In this document: positions 25,246-36,200 of the stretch, piece by piece | Layout of the letters: the number at the start of each line of letters is the position of its first letter | Numbering within the stretch: the stretch's first letter is position 1 | Source of the DNA: Moheibacter sediminis | GTDB taxonomy: Bacteria; Bacteroidota; Bacteroidia; Flavobacteriales; Weeksellaceae | Length of the DNA: 64,000 nt | Assembly (NCBI RefSeq): GCF_900176425.1 | Contig: NZ_FWXS01000006.1 | Coordinates: forward strand, 1 to 64,000 | Direction: 5' to 3' | The notes under the pieces: model-generated | What the model saw: only the letters and a program-made list of their open reading frames with translations | What the model was told of the DNA's origin: nothing | Databases searched by the model: none | Made by a program: the position numbers and the translations under genes

Positions 25246-26517
25246 ATGGCAAAAGACATAATTTTCGATTTGATTGAAGACGAAAGAGAAAGACAAACTG
25301 TCGGACTGGAGCTGATTGCTTCAGAAAATTACGTGAGTGGTGATGTGATGAAAGCGATGGGCTCAATTTTAACCAATAAATATGCGGAGGGTTATCCCGG
25401 AAAGCGTTATTATGGAGGATGTGAGGTCGTGGATGAAATCGAAACTCTTGCCATTGAAAGGTTGAAACATTTGTTCAATGCAGAATATGCAAATGTGCAG
25501 CCACACAGTGGTTCACAGGCAAATGCTGCTGTTTATCTGGCTTGTTTGAACCCGGGCGATAAAATCATGGGATTTGATTTGTCTCATGGGGGGCATTTGA
25601 CTCATGGTTCGCCTGTAAGTTCTTCAGGGATTTTGTTTGAAACTTGTTTCTATGGTGTAAGCCAGGAAACGGGGAGAATTGATTATGAAGCTATGCGTCA
25701 AACGGCTTTGAAAGAAAGACCGCAAATGATTATTTGTGGAGCTTCTGCTTATTCGCGCGACATTGATTATACCAAATTTAGAGCAGTTGCAGATGAAATA
25801 GGAGCTTTATTGATGGCAGATATCGCGCATCCGGCGGGATTGATTGCAAGAGGGATTTTGAACGACCCGATTCCACATTGCCACATAGTCACTTCTACAA
25901 CGCATAAAACTTTGCGAGGACCACGTGGAGGAATCATTTTGATGGGCAAAGATTTTGAAAATCCTTGGGGTCATGCTACACCAAAAGGCGAAATCAAAAT
26001 GATGTCTCAATTGTTGAATGCTGCCGTATTTCCTGGAATTCAGGGAGGTCCTTTGGAGCATGTGATTGCAGCAAAGGCAGTTGCGTTTGAGGAAGCTTTG
26101 TCTGATGAATACTTCGAATACATTTTGCAGGTAACCAAAAATGCACAGGCTTTGGCTAAAGCGATGATTGACAAAGGTTATGAAATAATTTCCGGTGGAA
26201 CAGATAACCATTTGATGTTGATTGATTTACGTAATAAAAATATTTCCGGAAAAGAAGCGGAAAATACTTTGGTAAAAGCGGATATCACTTGTAACAAAAA
26301 TATGGTTCCGTTTGATGATAAATCTCCATTTACCACTTCTGGTATCCGTTTAGGGACGGCTGCAGTTACTACACGTGGACTAAAAGAAGCTGAAATGCAA
26401 ACCATTTCGGATTTGATTGATGAGGCGTTGATGAATAAGGATGACGAATCGGTTTTGGAATCAGTTGCAGAAAAAGTTAATGAATTGATGCAGGACAGAC
26501 CACTTTTTGTAAAATAA
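25246..26517 (+). CDS. glyA: Serine hydroxymethyltransferase
   Basis: This 423-aa PLP enzyme interconverts serine and glycine with tetrahydrofolate. LIASENYVS, the glycine-rich [11 protein letters not shown] block, [24 protein letters not shown] and the PLP lysine (Lys221) in [13 protein letters not shown] are all intact. It is transcribed divergently from anmK from a recognisable promoter and ends before a strong hairpin terminator, so it is probably monocistronic. Confidence 0.96.
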   Translation: MAKDIIFDLIEDERERQTVGLELIASENYVSGDVMKAMGSILTNKYAEGYPGKRYYGGCEVVDEIETLAIERLKHLFNAEYANVQPHSGSQANAAVYLACLNPGDKIMGFDLSHGGHLTHGSPVSSSGILFETCFYGVSQETGRIDYEAMRQTALKERPQMIICGASAYSRDIDYTKFRAVADEIGALLMADIAHPAGLIARGILNDPIPHCHIVTSTTHKTLRGPRGGIILMGKDFENPWGHATPKGEIKMMSQLLNAAVFPGIQGGPLEHVIAAKAVAFEEALSDEYFEYILQVTKNAQALAKAMIDKGYEIISGGTDNHLMLIDLRNKNISGKEAENTLVKADITCNKNMVPFDDKSPFTTSGIRLGTAAVTTRGLKEAEMQTISDLIDEALMNKDDESVLESVAEKVNELMQDRPLFVK

Positions 26518-26534
26518 TTCAGAATTTTAAGATA

Positions 26535-26568
26535 CAAAAGCAGTATAATTTTCATTATACTGCTTTTG
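26535..26568 (+). terminator. Terminator hairpin after glyA
   Basis: A perfect 15-bp inverted repeat (arms 26535-26549 and 26554-26568, core CAGTATAAT/ATTATACTG) has a 4-base loop TTTC. The arms end in CAAAAG/CTTTTG, giving a U-rich 3' side. It starts 18 bases after the glyA stop. Confidence 0.85.
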
Positions 26569-26718
26569 TGTTTAAATAACTTTTAATCAGGCTTTTGTAA
26601 AATGATTTCAAGTGTCTGTTTTCGGGAATTCGTACATTATAAATACTTGAAATTTAATGTTTTCTTAATATACTTGTCGTTGAATTTATAATATTTATTC
26701 GTGTCCAAATCCTAAATA

Positions 26719-27195
26719 ATGAAAACCTATTCAAAAATCAGTAATAAGAATACCATAGGTCTTCGATTAAAAATAATCGAACTACTTATGTTGCTCCATC
26801 TACCCATTTTCTTTCTTCTGTTTTTTATTAGAATAAGTAATGCTTACAAGGAAGAATTTGGAATATTGTTGAGTATTTCTTTTGTGTTTTTAACCATTAT
26901 GTTTTTTCGAGCAAGATATTTTGAACTTGATTCTTCAGGGGAAGTAATTTCAATTAGGAGTTATCATCCGATATTTAAAAATATGGAAAGACGAGCAGAA
27001 TTTCCCAAACAAAAGTTGCAGGATTATAAAGTTGAAAAGAAACCGGGTGGTGCAGTGATTAAAGTATATCTGAAGATGCTTGAAAAGAAGAATACATCAG
27101 TTAAGTATTCAATTCAGGGATTGAGTAAAAATAATGTCCAAAAATTAGAGAAGTCCTTAGAGAAAACAAAAGAGGAATATAAATCTTATCTCTAA
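26719..27195 (+). CDS. Small two-helix membrane protein of unknown function
   Basis: I do not recognise this 158-aa protein. It has a basic N-terminus, two membrane helices (about 15-37 and 46-64), then a cytoplasmic-type domain of about 90 residues. That domain has alternating beta-strand character (FELDSSGEVISIRSYHP, GAVIKVYLKML) and a charged helical C-terminus. The arrangement resembles membrane-anchored PH-like domains, but no motif proves that. It stands alone between the glyA terminator and a convergent AraC-type regulator. Confidence 0.65.
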   Translation: MKTYSKISNKNTIGLRLKIIELLMLLHLPIFFLLFFIRISNAYKEEFGILLSISFVFLTIMFFRARYFELDSSGEVISIRSYHPIFKNMERRAEFPKQKLQDYKVEKKPGGAVIKVYLKMLEKKNTSVKYSIQGLSKNNVQKLEKSLEKTKEEYKSYL

Positions 27196-27221
27196 ATCCG
27201 ACTTTTAAAATTGTAAAGAAA

Positions 27222-28868
27222 TTATTTATTTTCTTTCTGGATCTCTTTTAGAAAATAAGAAGGTCTGATTCCGGTTTGGTCATAAAAAGCTTTTGAGAAG
27301 CTTTGACGAGTATTATAACCAGCCAATTCTGCAATCGCGTCTATGGTATATGATCTGTATTTAGATTCCTCTTTTAAGAGTTGGATGATGTAATTTATTT
27401 TCAATTCATTGAGGTAATTTGTAAAAGTTTTTCCTTTAATATCATTTATTGTTTTAGAAAGGTAACTTGAGTTTGTTTTTAATTGCGAAGCAAGTTTGTT
27501 TAAAGTTAAATTAGACTGAAGGAAATTTTTTCTTTCTTCAAATCGTTGTAATTTTTCAAGAATTTCTCGTGAGGTTTCGTTGGCTATTTCAAAAGAAACT
27601 TTCCCTATAGGTTGAATGGTGGCAGGAATGTTTATGAGCAAATCGTATTTTTCTTTAAATGAACGTTTTTGTTGAATCAGTCTGACACTCCAGATAATTA
27701 GAAAAATCAATCCCAAGGCACCAATTATAATTACATATTGGTAGCTTCTGCTTTGTTTTTTATAATTTGTCTCTAATTGTTGTTTCTCTAAGATTAATTT
27801 ATTGGTGTCATATTCTTTGTGGATTTTGGGAGAAATATATTCAAAATGTGCAGTGTTTATACTATCTAACTTGAGCAATTGATTCACATAGTAGAGCTGT
27901 TCTGACTGCTGCCCCAGAGATTTATGATGATTAATAAGTATTTCATACATAGGGCGAAATGTTTTGTCAGCATATTGGTATTCATTAAAAAGAGAATCAA
28001 CCTTATTAAAATAATTGAGGGCTTTTTTCTTTTCATCTAACTTCCAGTAACTTCTCCCTATGTGGTAGTATGAAATCCCAATCCATGTAAAATCCTCAGT
28101 ATTTTCAAGTATATATTCTAGTCCTTTTTCTACAGTTTCTATGCAGGAATTATATTCCCCAGCCATGTATCTTTCATATCCAAGAACAATTAGAGAGTAG
28201 TTGAAAAATTGTTGATCCTTCAATCTTTCAGATTCTTTGAGTAAAAGCCTGTTATTTTCAAAAAGTTTTTTATAATTATCAATCCTATAATAAGCCATAT
28301 TGATTCCTGAAAGAGAAAGCAGATAAAGTCTTTCACTTTTGTAATCATTTTGAGATTTAAAGTAAGTTATACATTTACTAAATAAATCAATAGCTTCTTC
28401 AGATTCATTGAGATAGGCTTTGATAGATGCTATGTGCAGCAAAGTGCTGTATTTAAGAAGTGAATTTTTGGAATTTTCCAAATATTTGTCTGCAATCAAA
28501 TAATTATTGAGTGCATCTGTATGGTCTTTTTCTATGTAAAACAATCTTCCCTTTGTCAAATATGCTTCTCCTATTAAGTCTTCTTTCTTAGATAATTTTG
28601 CATAGTAGAGAGAACTGTCGAGCACGATGAGGTTTTTTTCTTTATCATACAAAGTCCATTGTAAACGGTAGTAATCAGAAAGAAATTCATAATCTTTTTC
28701 TTTTTTGGCTTTTTCAAACCTGTCACTCAGTTCATAAACTTCTTTTAGGTCAGTCAGTGAAAATTTTTTATCGAAATTGGAAATTTTATTGATGTCAGCA
28801 TCTTTCTGGCTAAATACAAAATGTGTAGAAAAAATAAGGGTTAGAAAGAGGATTTTTTTTGCTACCAT
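27222..28868 (-). CDS. TPR-fused membrane AraC-family regulator
   Basis: This 548-aa protein has a signal peptide (VAKKILFLTLIFSTHFVFSQ), TPR-like helical repeats (about 40-340), a single membrane helix (about 377-395), and a C-terminal AraC-type helix-turn-helix domain of about 100 residues with LASQLKTNSSYLSKTIND and AELAGYNTRQSFSKAFYDQTG. Such proteins sense outside the cytoplasm and bind DNA inside. I use the ATG at 28868; a TTG at 28877 is less likely because a -7-like element overlaps it. It is divergent from the large T9SS protein at 29090, a plausible target. Confidence 0.85.
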   Translation of the reverse strand: MVAKKILFLTLIFSTHFVFSQKDADINKISNFDKKFSLTDLKEVYELSDRFEKAKKEKDYEFLSDYYRLQWTLYDKEKNLIVLDSSLYYAKLSKKEDLIGEAYLTKGRLFYIEKDHTDALNNYLIADKYLENSKNSLLKYSTLLHIASIKAYLNESEEAIDLFSKCITYFKSQNDYKSERLYLLSLSGINMAYYRIDNYKKLFENNRLLLKESERLKDQQFFNYSLIVLGYERYMAGEYNSCIETVEKGLEYILENTEDFTWIGISYYHIGRSYWKLDEKKKALNYFNKVDSLFNEYQYADKTFRPMYEILINHHKSLGQQSEQLYYVNQLLKLDSINTAHFEYISPKIHKEYDTNKLILEKQQLETNYKKQSRSYQYVIIIGALGLIFLIIWSVRLIQQKRSFKEKYDLLINIPATIQPIGKVSFEIANETSREILEKLQRFEERKNFLQSNLTLNKLASQLKTNSSYLSKTINDIKGKTFTNYLNELKINYIIQLLKEESKYRSYTIDAIAELAGYNTRQSFSKAFYDQTGIRPSYFLKEIQKENK

Positions 28869-28874
28869 ATATTC

Positions 28875-28882
28875 CAAATATA
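28875..28882 (-). promoter_or_regulatory. -7-like element at the start of the TPR-AraC gene
   Basis: The minus strand reads TATATTTG, an exact TAnnTTTG match, only 6 bases before the ATG at 28868. If real, the transcript would be almost leaderless; it may be a chance match in AT-rich DNA. Confidence 0.3.
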
Positions 28883-29049
28883 CAAAACAATGGTTTCAAA
28901 CCTTAAAATAATTCTACGTTAAAAAAAACTTAATATTTGATATTTTAAAATGATTAAATTGTTGATTTTCAATTTTTTGTAAAACTATAAAATAAGTAAT
29001 CATTTATAAATCACTCCCGGTATTAATTTTTTTAACCATTCCACTTCGA

Positions 29050-29057
29050 TATTTTTG
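29050..29057 (+). promoter_or_regulatory. Promoter upstream of the GEVED/T9SS gene
   Basis: TATTTTTG matches TAnnTTTG and lies 32 bases before the ATG at 29090. A T-run ending in TTTA at about 29029-29032 is at a suitable -33 distance. Confidence 0.5.
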
Positions 29058-29089
29058 ACCAGGATAATTTTAAAAAATTAATAAAACAC

Positions 29090-32000
29090 ATGAGAAACAT
29101 TTTATTATTTGCACTGGTTTACTTTTTGTATTCAAATGCGTATTGTCAGGAAAACTGTGATTATGATTTTCCCGGCAATGGTACTTTTAGTTATGTAATT
29201 GGCATTTCTACTTTTGAGCAAGCAGCTGATTTTGATGTAGAACCTGCGGTTCAGTTTACACTTCAACAATATGAAGTAAATTTAAACGCAGAGATTACTA
29301 CAGCTCAAATCAAAGTTTATGGCGATAACACTACAAACCCCGGGAGACCTGGAGCCGTATTAGCAACATTTGCTTCAGTAGTACCAGCTTCTCAAACAAA
29401 TTTGGGAAATGGGTTTTACAATACTGTTTTTAATCTACCACAAGATGTAATCTTGGCAGGCGGACAAACTGGAAAAAAATTCTGGATAAGTATCCTTACA
29501 ACCAGTGGTGAGGTAGAAGCACAAGAAACCCCAACCGGACCTGGAGTTAAAACCAATTTAGGGGGTTTTTGGTATGATTTTTTTAGCGGCGACATTGCTT
29601 TTAATGTTTCAGGTGAGTGTGAAGAACAAGATGTACAATTTTGTGAAGCCGGTTTTTCAACTATAGAACCTATAACAAGAGTAAATTTTGCAGGAATAAA
29701 CAACCCATCCAGCGCAACTTCAACAGTGGGAAATGAATCTTTCACAAACATACAAGGAGCCGTAAATCAGGGAGGTAATTATGATATTTCAATAGAAGGA
29801 AATACAAATGGTAATCAAACAACTTATGTGACATTATTTGTGGATTGGAATGCTAATAATTTATTGGATGACGAGGGTGAACGTTATGAAATAGGAACAA
29901 TTACAAACTCTACAGGAACTGATGGTGTTACTGCAGAAGGAAATATTACAGTTCCGGAAGATGCTACAATAGGAAATGCCCGTATGAGGGTAATTAAAAG
30001 CTCTTCGGCTTATGCAACAGATCCTTGTGGAAGCTACGCAGGGCAGGCAGAAGACTATACACTAAATGTAGGATTGTTGTTGCATGTAAATTGTGAAATA
30101 GGAATTTCGGGAACTGTAACGCCTATTTCATTGATTAACTTTGCAGGGATTTACAACCAATCTTCTTTATCAAGTAATATTGCACATGAAAAGTTTTACG
30201 ATATTCAAGCTACTGTAATTCCTGGAAATGCCTATCAATTAAAAGTGAGAGGGACAACCAATGGAACTTATGAAAACATTGCGGTATTTATAGACTGGAA
30301 TGCAAATGACCGTTTCGATGAGGGAGAAATGTATTTATCTCCAAACGCATTTAATTCAAATGGTAATGATGGGCAAGAAGCAATAATTAATGTAGGAGTG
30401 CCATCAAATGCAGCGTTAGGCTTGACGAAAATGAGAATAATAAAAGCAACCGGCGGATTTCCTACCAACCCTTGTGGAGATTATGCGCAGGGACAAGCGG
30501 AAGACTATACCATATTGATACAAAATAATGTAGATGATTATTGCGAGCCAAACTTTACTGGATTCTTGGACAATATGGAAACCATTTCTTTTGCAGAAAT
30601 TGAGTATACAATTTCCAATTCTCCTTCTCCATTGGAATATGAATTAGACTTGGTGGCTAATGTAATGCAAGGGCAAATAGTTCCAATTATAGTACAGAAA
30701 CCCAATAATAGTTCGAATTACATCACAGCCTATTTTGATTGGAATAACAATAATGTATTTAATTCAAATGAGGTGTACACTTTAGTGGGTATAGGAGATG
30801 ATGTCTATCAACAGAGTATCTATGTACCAGCAAATGCGCAATTGGGCGAAACAAGAATGCGCGTAATTTTAGGTTCAAACGATTCGACAGATCCTTGTGG
30901 AGAATACATTCATGGACAAATGGTTGATTTCACAGTCAATGTAAGTGTAGGAAGTGGAGACCTGAGCGCTGACTGTTTCCAAGGAAATCCAAGCAATGAT
31001 TTTGAAATGGGAGCAGCAATGGGGCGTTATGCGGAAGACTTTTTTGTGTCTGCAGGAAATAATTTGGTTGCTGAAACCATTGAATTAAATGTGCTTTCAA
31101 CTTTTAGCGTTGGTCCTGTAACATTGAAATTCAGAGATGATGTGAACGGAAAACCAGGAAACATCATTCATCAGGTTACAGTAGCCCCAACTTCCCAAGA
31201 AATTATTGGGCTGAGTTTTGGTGTATCTGTGCGGAAATTAATTTTAGATATTGACCCGATTTATTTTTTCGGTGGAAACAACGGAAAGAAATATTGGATA
31301 CAACCATCTGGTCTGGATAGTAATAATAATCTCTATTTCTGGGAGTTTACTTCTGAAAATTTAGGAGACTCACCAATTCATTATGATGTAAATAATTGGG
31401 ATATTTTTGAACCGGTAGAAGGTTACAATGGTGTATTTAAAATTAATTGTACAGATGGCATTATAGGAGAAGCAGATTGCGGCCAAGGAAATGAAAGCAA
31501 TAATTTCGAAGAAGGTTATAATGTTGCAGATGAGAATAACAGCGTGTTATTAGCAGATGACTTTGCAGTCTCTCCAGGAAATACAATGACCGTTGAGAAA
31601 GTAGTAATCAATTTAATTGCTGAATTTCCTGCACAGGATGTGACACTTAGGTTCTATGAAGACAACAATGGGAAGCCGGGAACAGTTATAACTACATTGA
31701 CTGATATCGTTCCAGTTTCTCAGGAAATAATTGGCCAAGCATTTAACCGCAATGTATATGAAGTTGTTTTAGACATAGACCCACAAAGCTTCTCAGGCGG
31801 TGGAACAGGTAAAAATTATTGGTTTAGTCCTCAAGTAACTTCAACTTGGAGTGGTACACCTATTTATTGGGAAGTTAGTTCTCAACCGGGTATTGGAAGC
31901 GATATGCATTACAGCTTGGTAGGTGGACCATGGGATATGCAGTCAGGATTTAATGGTGTGTTTACATTATTATGCGAAGATGAACCTCCATTCGTTGATA

Positions 32001-32704
32001 CATATTGTACGCTGGAATATATCGGAGGAGTTGTGCCTATGACACATCTTATTTTAAGCGATGTAGATAATATTTCTACGCCAAGTTTGAGCGCACCACT
32101 TCAGGAATATTTCCTTGATCCGTTGGTAAATGTTAATCAAGGAGAAACTTACGACATTACTTTCCAAGGAAATACATTAGGAGAATACACCTTCTATTTT
32201 ACAGCATTTATTGATTGGAACCAAAATGGAGTGCTAAATGACGAGGGAGAAGTATATCAATTAGGAACTGTTTATAATTCTTCGGGGACCGATGGTGTTT
32301 TTGGTACAAATACTATTCAAATTCCAAATGGTGCAATTTTAGGTGAAACAAGAATGAGAATTATCTATAATTATGATTATTACCACATGGATCCTTGTGC
32401 CGATATAGAAGTAGGTCAAGCAGAGGAATACACTCTAAAAATTGGAGAAGAGATGGGAATTTCAGATTTACAGAAAAATAAATTCTCTTACTATCCAAAC
32501 CCGGTTAAGGATGTTTTAAATCTGAAATCAGATCATCAGATTTCTGAAATCCGCATCTATGATCTTACCGGTAAAGAAGTGTTTGCTCAAAGTATTCATT
32601 CCAATTCGAAAGAAATTACTTTATCTCAATTAGAAACTGGAATTTATGCAGCGAGGATTATCATAAACGGTAAACCAGAAACATTTAAAATTATCAAAAA
32701 GTAA
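29090..32704 (+). CDS. Mosaic GEVED-domain surface protein with T9SS sorting domain
   Basis: This 1204-aa secreted protein has a signal peptide (1-19) and four GEVED domains, each with a calcium-site-like DWN-N strand and an ending like AEDYTL (about residues 185-327, 335-476, 485-625 and 985-1125). Three copies of a second module share NGKPG/GRPGA, SQ and GKKYW-like motifs (about 20-175, 635-795 and 800-975). A C-terminal type A sorting domain follows (last 75 residues, YYPNPVKDVLNL). It should cross the outer membrane by T9SS and be attached or released at the surface. The function is probably adhesion or polymer binding (inference). No catalytic domain is seen. Confidence 0.87.
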   Translation: MRNILLFALVYFLYSNAYCQENCDYDFPGNGTFSYVIGISTFEQAADFDVEPAVQFTLQQYEVNLNAEITTAQIKVYGDNTTNPGRPGAVLATFASVVPASQTNLGNGFYNTVFNLPQDVILAGGQTGKKFWISILTTSGEVEAQETPTGPGVKTNLGGFWYDFFSGDIAFNVSGECEEQDVQFCEAGFSTIEPITRVNFAGINNPSSATSTVGNESFTNIQGAVNQGGNYDISIEGNTNGNQTTYVTLFVDWNANNLLDDEGERYEIGTITNSTGTDGVTAEGNITVPEDATIGNARMRVIKSSSAYATDPCGSYAGQAEDYTLNVGLLLHVNCEIGISGTVTPISLINFAGIYNQSSLSSNIAHEKFYDIQATVIPGNAYQLKVRGTTNGTYENIAVFIDWNANDRFDEGEMYLSPNAFNSNGNDGQEAIINVGVPSNAALGLTKMRIIKATGGFPTNPCGDYAQGQAEDYTILIQNNVDDYCEPNFTGFLDNMETISFAEIEYTISNSPSPLEYELDLVANVMQGQIVPIIVQKPNNSSNYITAYFDWNNNNVFNSNEVYTLVGIGDDVYQQSIYVPANAQLGETRMRVILGSNDSTDPCGEYIHGQMVDFTVNVSVGSGDLSADCFQGNPSNDFEMGAAMGRYAEDFFVSAGNNLVAETIELNVLSTFSVGPVTLKFRDDVNGKPGNIIHQVTVAPTSQEIIGLSFGVSVRKLILDIDPIYFFGGNNGKKYWIQPSGLDSNNNLYFWEFTSENLGDSPIHYDVNNWDIFEPVEGYNGVFKINCTDGIIGEADCGQGNESNNFEEGYNVADENNSVLLADDFAVSPGNTMTVEKVVINLIAEFPAQDVTLRFYEDNNGKPGTVITTLTDIVPVSQEIIGQAFNRNVYEVVLDIDPQSFSGGGTGKNYWFSPQVTSTWSGTPIYWEVSSQPGIGSDMHYSLVGGPWDMQSGFNGVFTLLCEDEPPFVDTYCTLEYIGGVVPMTHLILSDVDNISTPSLSAPLQEYFLDPLVNVNQGETYDITFQGNTLGEYTFYFTAFIDWNQNGVLNDEGEVYQLGTVYNSSGTDGVFGTNTIQIPNGAILGETRMRIIYNYDYYHMDPCADIEVGQAEEYTLKIGEEMGISDLQKNKFSYYPNPVKDVLNLKSDHQISEIRIYDLTGKEVFAQSIHSNSKEITLSQLETGIYAARIIINGKPETFKIIKK

Positions 32705-32736
32705 CTTATTCTCATAATTAGTTAATATTTAATAAG

Positions 32737-32773
32737 AAGGTACTCTACGGAGTGCCTTTTTATTTTTTTCCAA
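32737..32773 (+). terminator. Terminator after the GEVED/T9SS gene
   Basis: AAGGTACTC (32737-32745) pairs with GAGTGCCTT (32750-32758) with one G-U pair and a 4-base loop. A run of T residues interrupted once follows, overlapping the end of the convergent DUF4260 gene. Confidence 0.8.
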
Positions 32774-33113
32774 TTCTGCCTAAATGGGTATCGTGAAATC
32801 CGGCAAAATGTTTCAATCCATATCCAAAAATTCTGTCCATAACCGAATGGGCAAATAAAATAATTCCAACCAATTGAATGAATTCATTCTCGAAATAAAC
32901 TCCTGATAGATAAACTAAAATAGCCAATCCCTGATGGTGAAATAAATTATAAACAATGGCTCCGAATTTATTTCCACAGGCATATCCAAGCATACTTAAA
33001 TCTGGCAAAAGAAGCAATGCCGGAAACCACCACCAACTGAATTCCAGCAAGGAAAATAAATAAATCGACAGTATAAATAACCCTAAATTTTCTAAACTTA
33101 CAACAGCTTTCAT
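32760..33113 (-). CDS. DUF4260 small membrane protein
   Basis: This 117-aa protein has four predicted membrane helices. LLPDLSMLGYACGNKFGAIVYNLFHH is the conserved core of the DUF4260 family, and MDRIFGYGLKHFAGFHDTHLG closes the protein as in relatives. Its biochemical role is unknown. It is a single gene flanked by convergent and divergent large surface-protein genes. Confidence 0.8.
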   Translation of the reverse strand: MKAVVSLENLGLFILSIYLFSLLEFSWWWFPALLLLPDLSMLGYACGNKFGAIVYNLFHHQGLAILVYLSGVYFENEFIQLVGIILFAHSVMDRIFGYGLKHFAGFHDTHLGRIGKK

Positions 33114-33209
33114 TTTTCAACTTTACTTATAAGTTTAACTTGGACGAGGTTTGTTACAAATCCTGCACACGACAAACATCAAATTTCCGTTATTTGTACA
33201 TAAATTCTA

Positions 33210-36200
33210 TTGTTGCAGTTGCGGTATAAAATAGTATTACTTTTTTGTTCGGTTTTGATTTCGTTTGCATGGGGGCAGGTTCCTTCGTGGCAAAATGACA
33301 ATTCCCGAAAAGATTCTATCGTAATTTCAGATACGGTTCAACTCAACGCAAATGTGATTTTGCCGGAAAAATTTTTTGTTTTTGATGAATTGGGTCAACC
33401 CATTTCTGATTTATTTTACCGCGTTGATCATGCTTCCGGAAAAATATATTTTGACGAGTCTTTAAAAAACCAAAAGGCAACCGTATACTATTTCATTCAT
33501 CCCGATTTACAGCAAACTGCGTATTATTCAAAAGACACAGCGCTGATAGTCGAACGCGAAAAAGAAAATATTTTTTATTCGTTCGGAGACGAAAAAATAA
33601 AAGAAAAAAAACCATTCGACGGACTCAATAGCCGTGGCTCTCTCGTTCGGGGAATCCGTTTCGGGAACAACCAAAGTGCTTCTACGCAATCTTCTTTGGA
33701 TTTGCAATTGTCAGGAAATTTAACCGAAGAAATAGGCATCAATGCGGTGATTTCTGACAACAATGTTCCGATTCAAGCGGATGGTTATACGCAGCAACTC
33801 CAGGAATTTGACAAAGTTTATGTCGAATTGTTCAATAAAAATTCAAGGGTTCGTGCGGGACATATTGATTTGGTTCAGGACAAAGATTTCTTTGGGAATT
33901 TTACACAAAAAGTAACAGGATTGCAAATCGGAACTGAACTCACGCACGCCAACGATTCCAAAACCAGAATCCAAGTTGCAGGAAGTACAACACGAGGGGA
34001 ATTTGCCACGCGGAAAATCATCGGTCAAAACGGAAATCAAGGTCCATACCGGCTTTCAGGGAATAACAATGAATTGTTTATTATCATCGTTTCAGGAAGT
34101 GAGCGTGTTTACCTCGATGGTGTTTTGCTGACGCGTGGCGAAGACAATGATTATGTAATTAATTATAATACAGGAGAATTAACTTTTACCAGCAATCGTT
34201 TAATTACTGCGAATTCAAGGATTACGGTGGAATACCTTTATGCAAACAGAAGTTATTCTCAGTTTTTAATTTATGGAGGAATTGAACATGAGTCGGAAAA
34301 ATTTAAGATTGCAGGACATTTTTATTCCAACGGTGATTCCAAAAATAATCCTTTGAACGATAATCTGAGTGATGCGGATAAACAAATTCTAGCGGATGCC
34401 GGAAACAACACGGCTGAAATGTTCAATACTACTGCCGTTCCAACAGCGTATGACCCTGATCGGAATTTGTACCGAAAAGTTTTGATTGATGGTGTTGAAA
34501 TATTTGAATATTCGGATGATCCGGAAGAAGAATTGTTTTATGTAACTTTTACTTTGATGGGTAATAATCGAGGAAATTATATAAAAAGTGACATTGAAGT
34601 GAATGGGAAAATTTTTCAATATGTTCCGCCTGTTGGAGGCATTCCGCAAGGAAATTACGAACCGATTCGCCAATTGGTTCCGCCCAAAAGACTGCAGCTT
34701 TATACGATTAATTCTGCTTATAAGTTGAAAAACAATGGTTTGATTGGATTGGATTTGGCGATGAGCAATGAAGATTTAAATCTATTTTCGGACATTGATG
34801 ACAATCAAAATGTAGGTTTTGGAGGAAGAGTCTACGGCAACAGAAAATTCCAAATGAAAGATTGGGGGCTCAATCCTTTGTTTGAACTATCATACATCCA
34901 GAAAAATTTCCAATCGATTCAGCGGTTGAGAACCGTGGAATTTACGCGTGATTTCAACCTCGACCAAGAACTCTCCGAAGTCAATCAAACTTATTTGAAA
35001 GTCGGTTTGCAAGCCAATTACAGAGATTCATTAAACTTAAATTATAATTTACATTATTTAAACAATGAAAACCAGTATACGGGTTTTAAAAATGATTTGA
35101 ATTTGAATTATAAATCCGGAAAGAATTTTGCACAAGCGAATTTCTCTTTGTTGAATTCAGAAAAACATTCTATTCTTACCCCTGATTTAGATCCCGACAA
35201 ATCGCAATTTTTACGCTATCAGGCCATTGCAAAGAGAAAGGTTTACAAATCTTTTTGGATCGGTGCGCAATACATGGGAGAGCGAAATGAAATTGAAGAC
35301 AGAATCAACGCTCCGGAAGGAAACAATTTATCTGATTTGTCTTTCCAATGGGATGAAATCCAAGCATTAGCGGGAATTGGAGATTCGACCAAGATGAATG
35401 TTCAGCTTACTTTTTACAACCGCCGTGATGATTCCATTCGTTTGGGCGTGATGGAAAGAATCTCAGTTTCAAATGGTTTAATTCTTCAGTCTAAATTAAT
35501 TAATAAATCTGACCACCGACTCGATTTGACAGGGCATTACCGTTCCGTAAAATACGAATTTGAGGACATGGCAAACGAAGATTACATCACCGGAAACATT
35601 CGCTGGTACAAAAGTTTTTTCCGTGGCGGAATGGTCGTAAATGCTTTTTATGAACTGGGAAGCGGAGTAGAGCCGCAACGTGAATTTGAATATGTGAAAG
35701 TGACGGACGGCATGGGAATTTACAAATGGACAGATTACAATGGTGACGGCATTGAACAATTGGATGAATTTGAAGTTGCTGAATTTCAGGACCAGGCAAA
35801 TTATGTCCGCGTTTTTACCAATACGATGGAATATATAAAAACCAACAAAAACGGATTTAACTTCTCTGTCAGATTAAAACCCAAAGAATTAATTAATTCT
35901 GAAAATGAATTCCTGGGAAGATGGACACTTCAGGGGTCTTTGCAATCCAACAATTCACTCAAAAAAGAAGGAAAAACCCTCGAATGGAATCCTTTTACAA
36001 GTTCAGAAGAATTGTTGAGTAAATCCCAAACTTTACGTACCAATTTGAATTTCAACCAAAGCAGCAAATACAAATGGTCTTCTTCCTATACTTATTCACA
36101 ACAAGAATCCAAAAGTTTCATCTTCACCGGAGGCGAATCACGCGATTCCCGAAGCCATTTGCTCAATGCGAAATACAAACCTTGGGAAAATTTCTTTTTC

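Noticed and set aside
25153-25296. Extension of anmK to an upstream start
   Set aside because: It would overlap the glyA promoter and start codon, and the added 48 residues precede the family's normal N-terminus.
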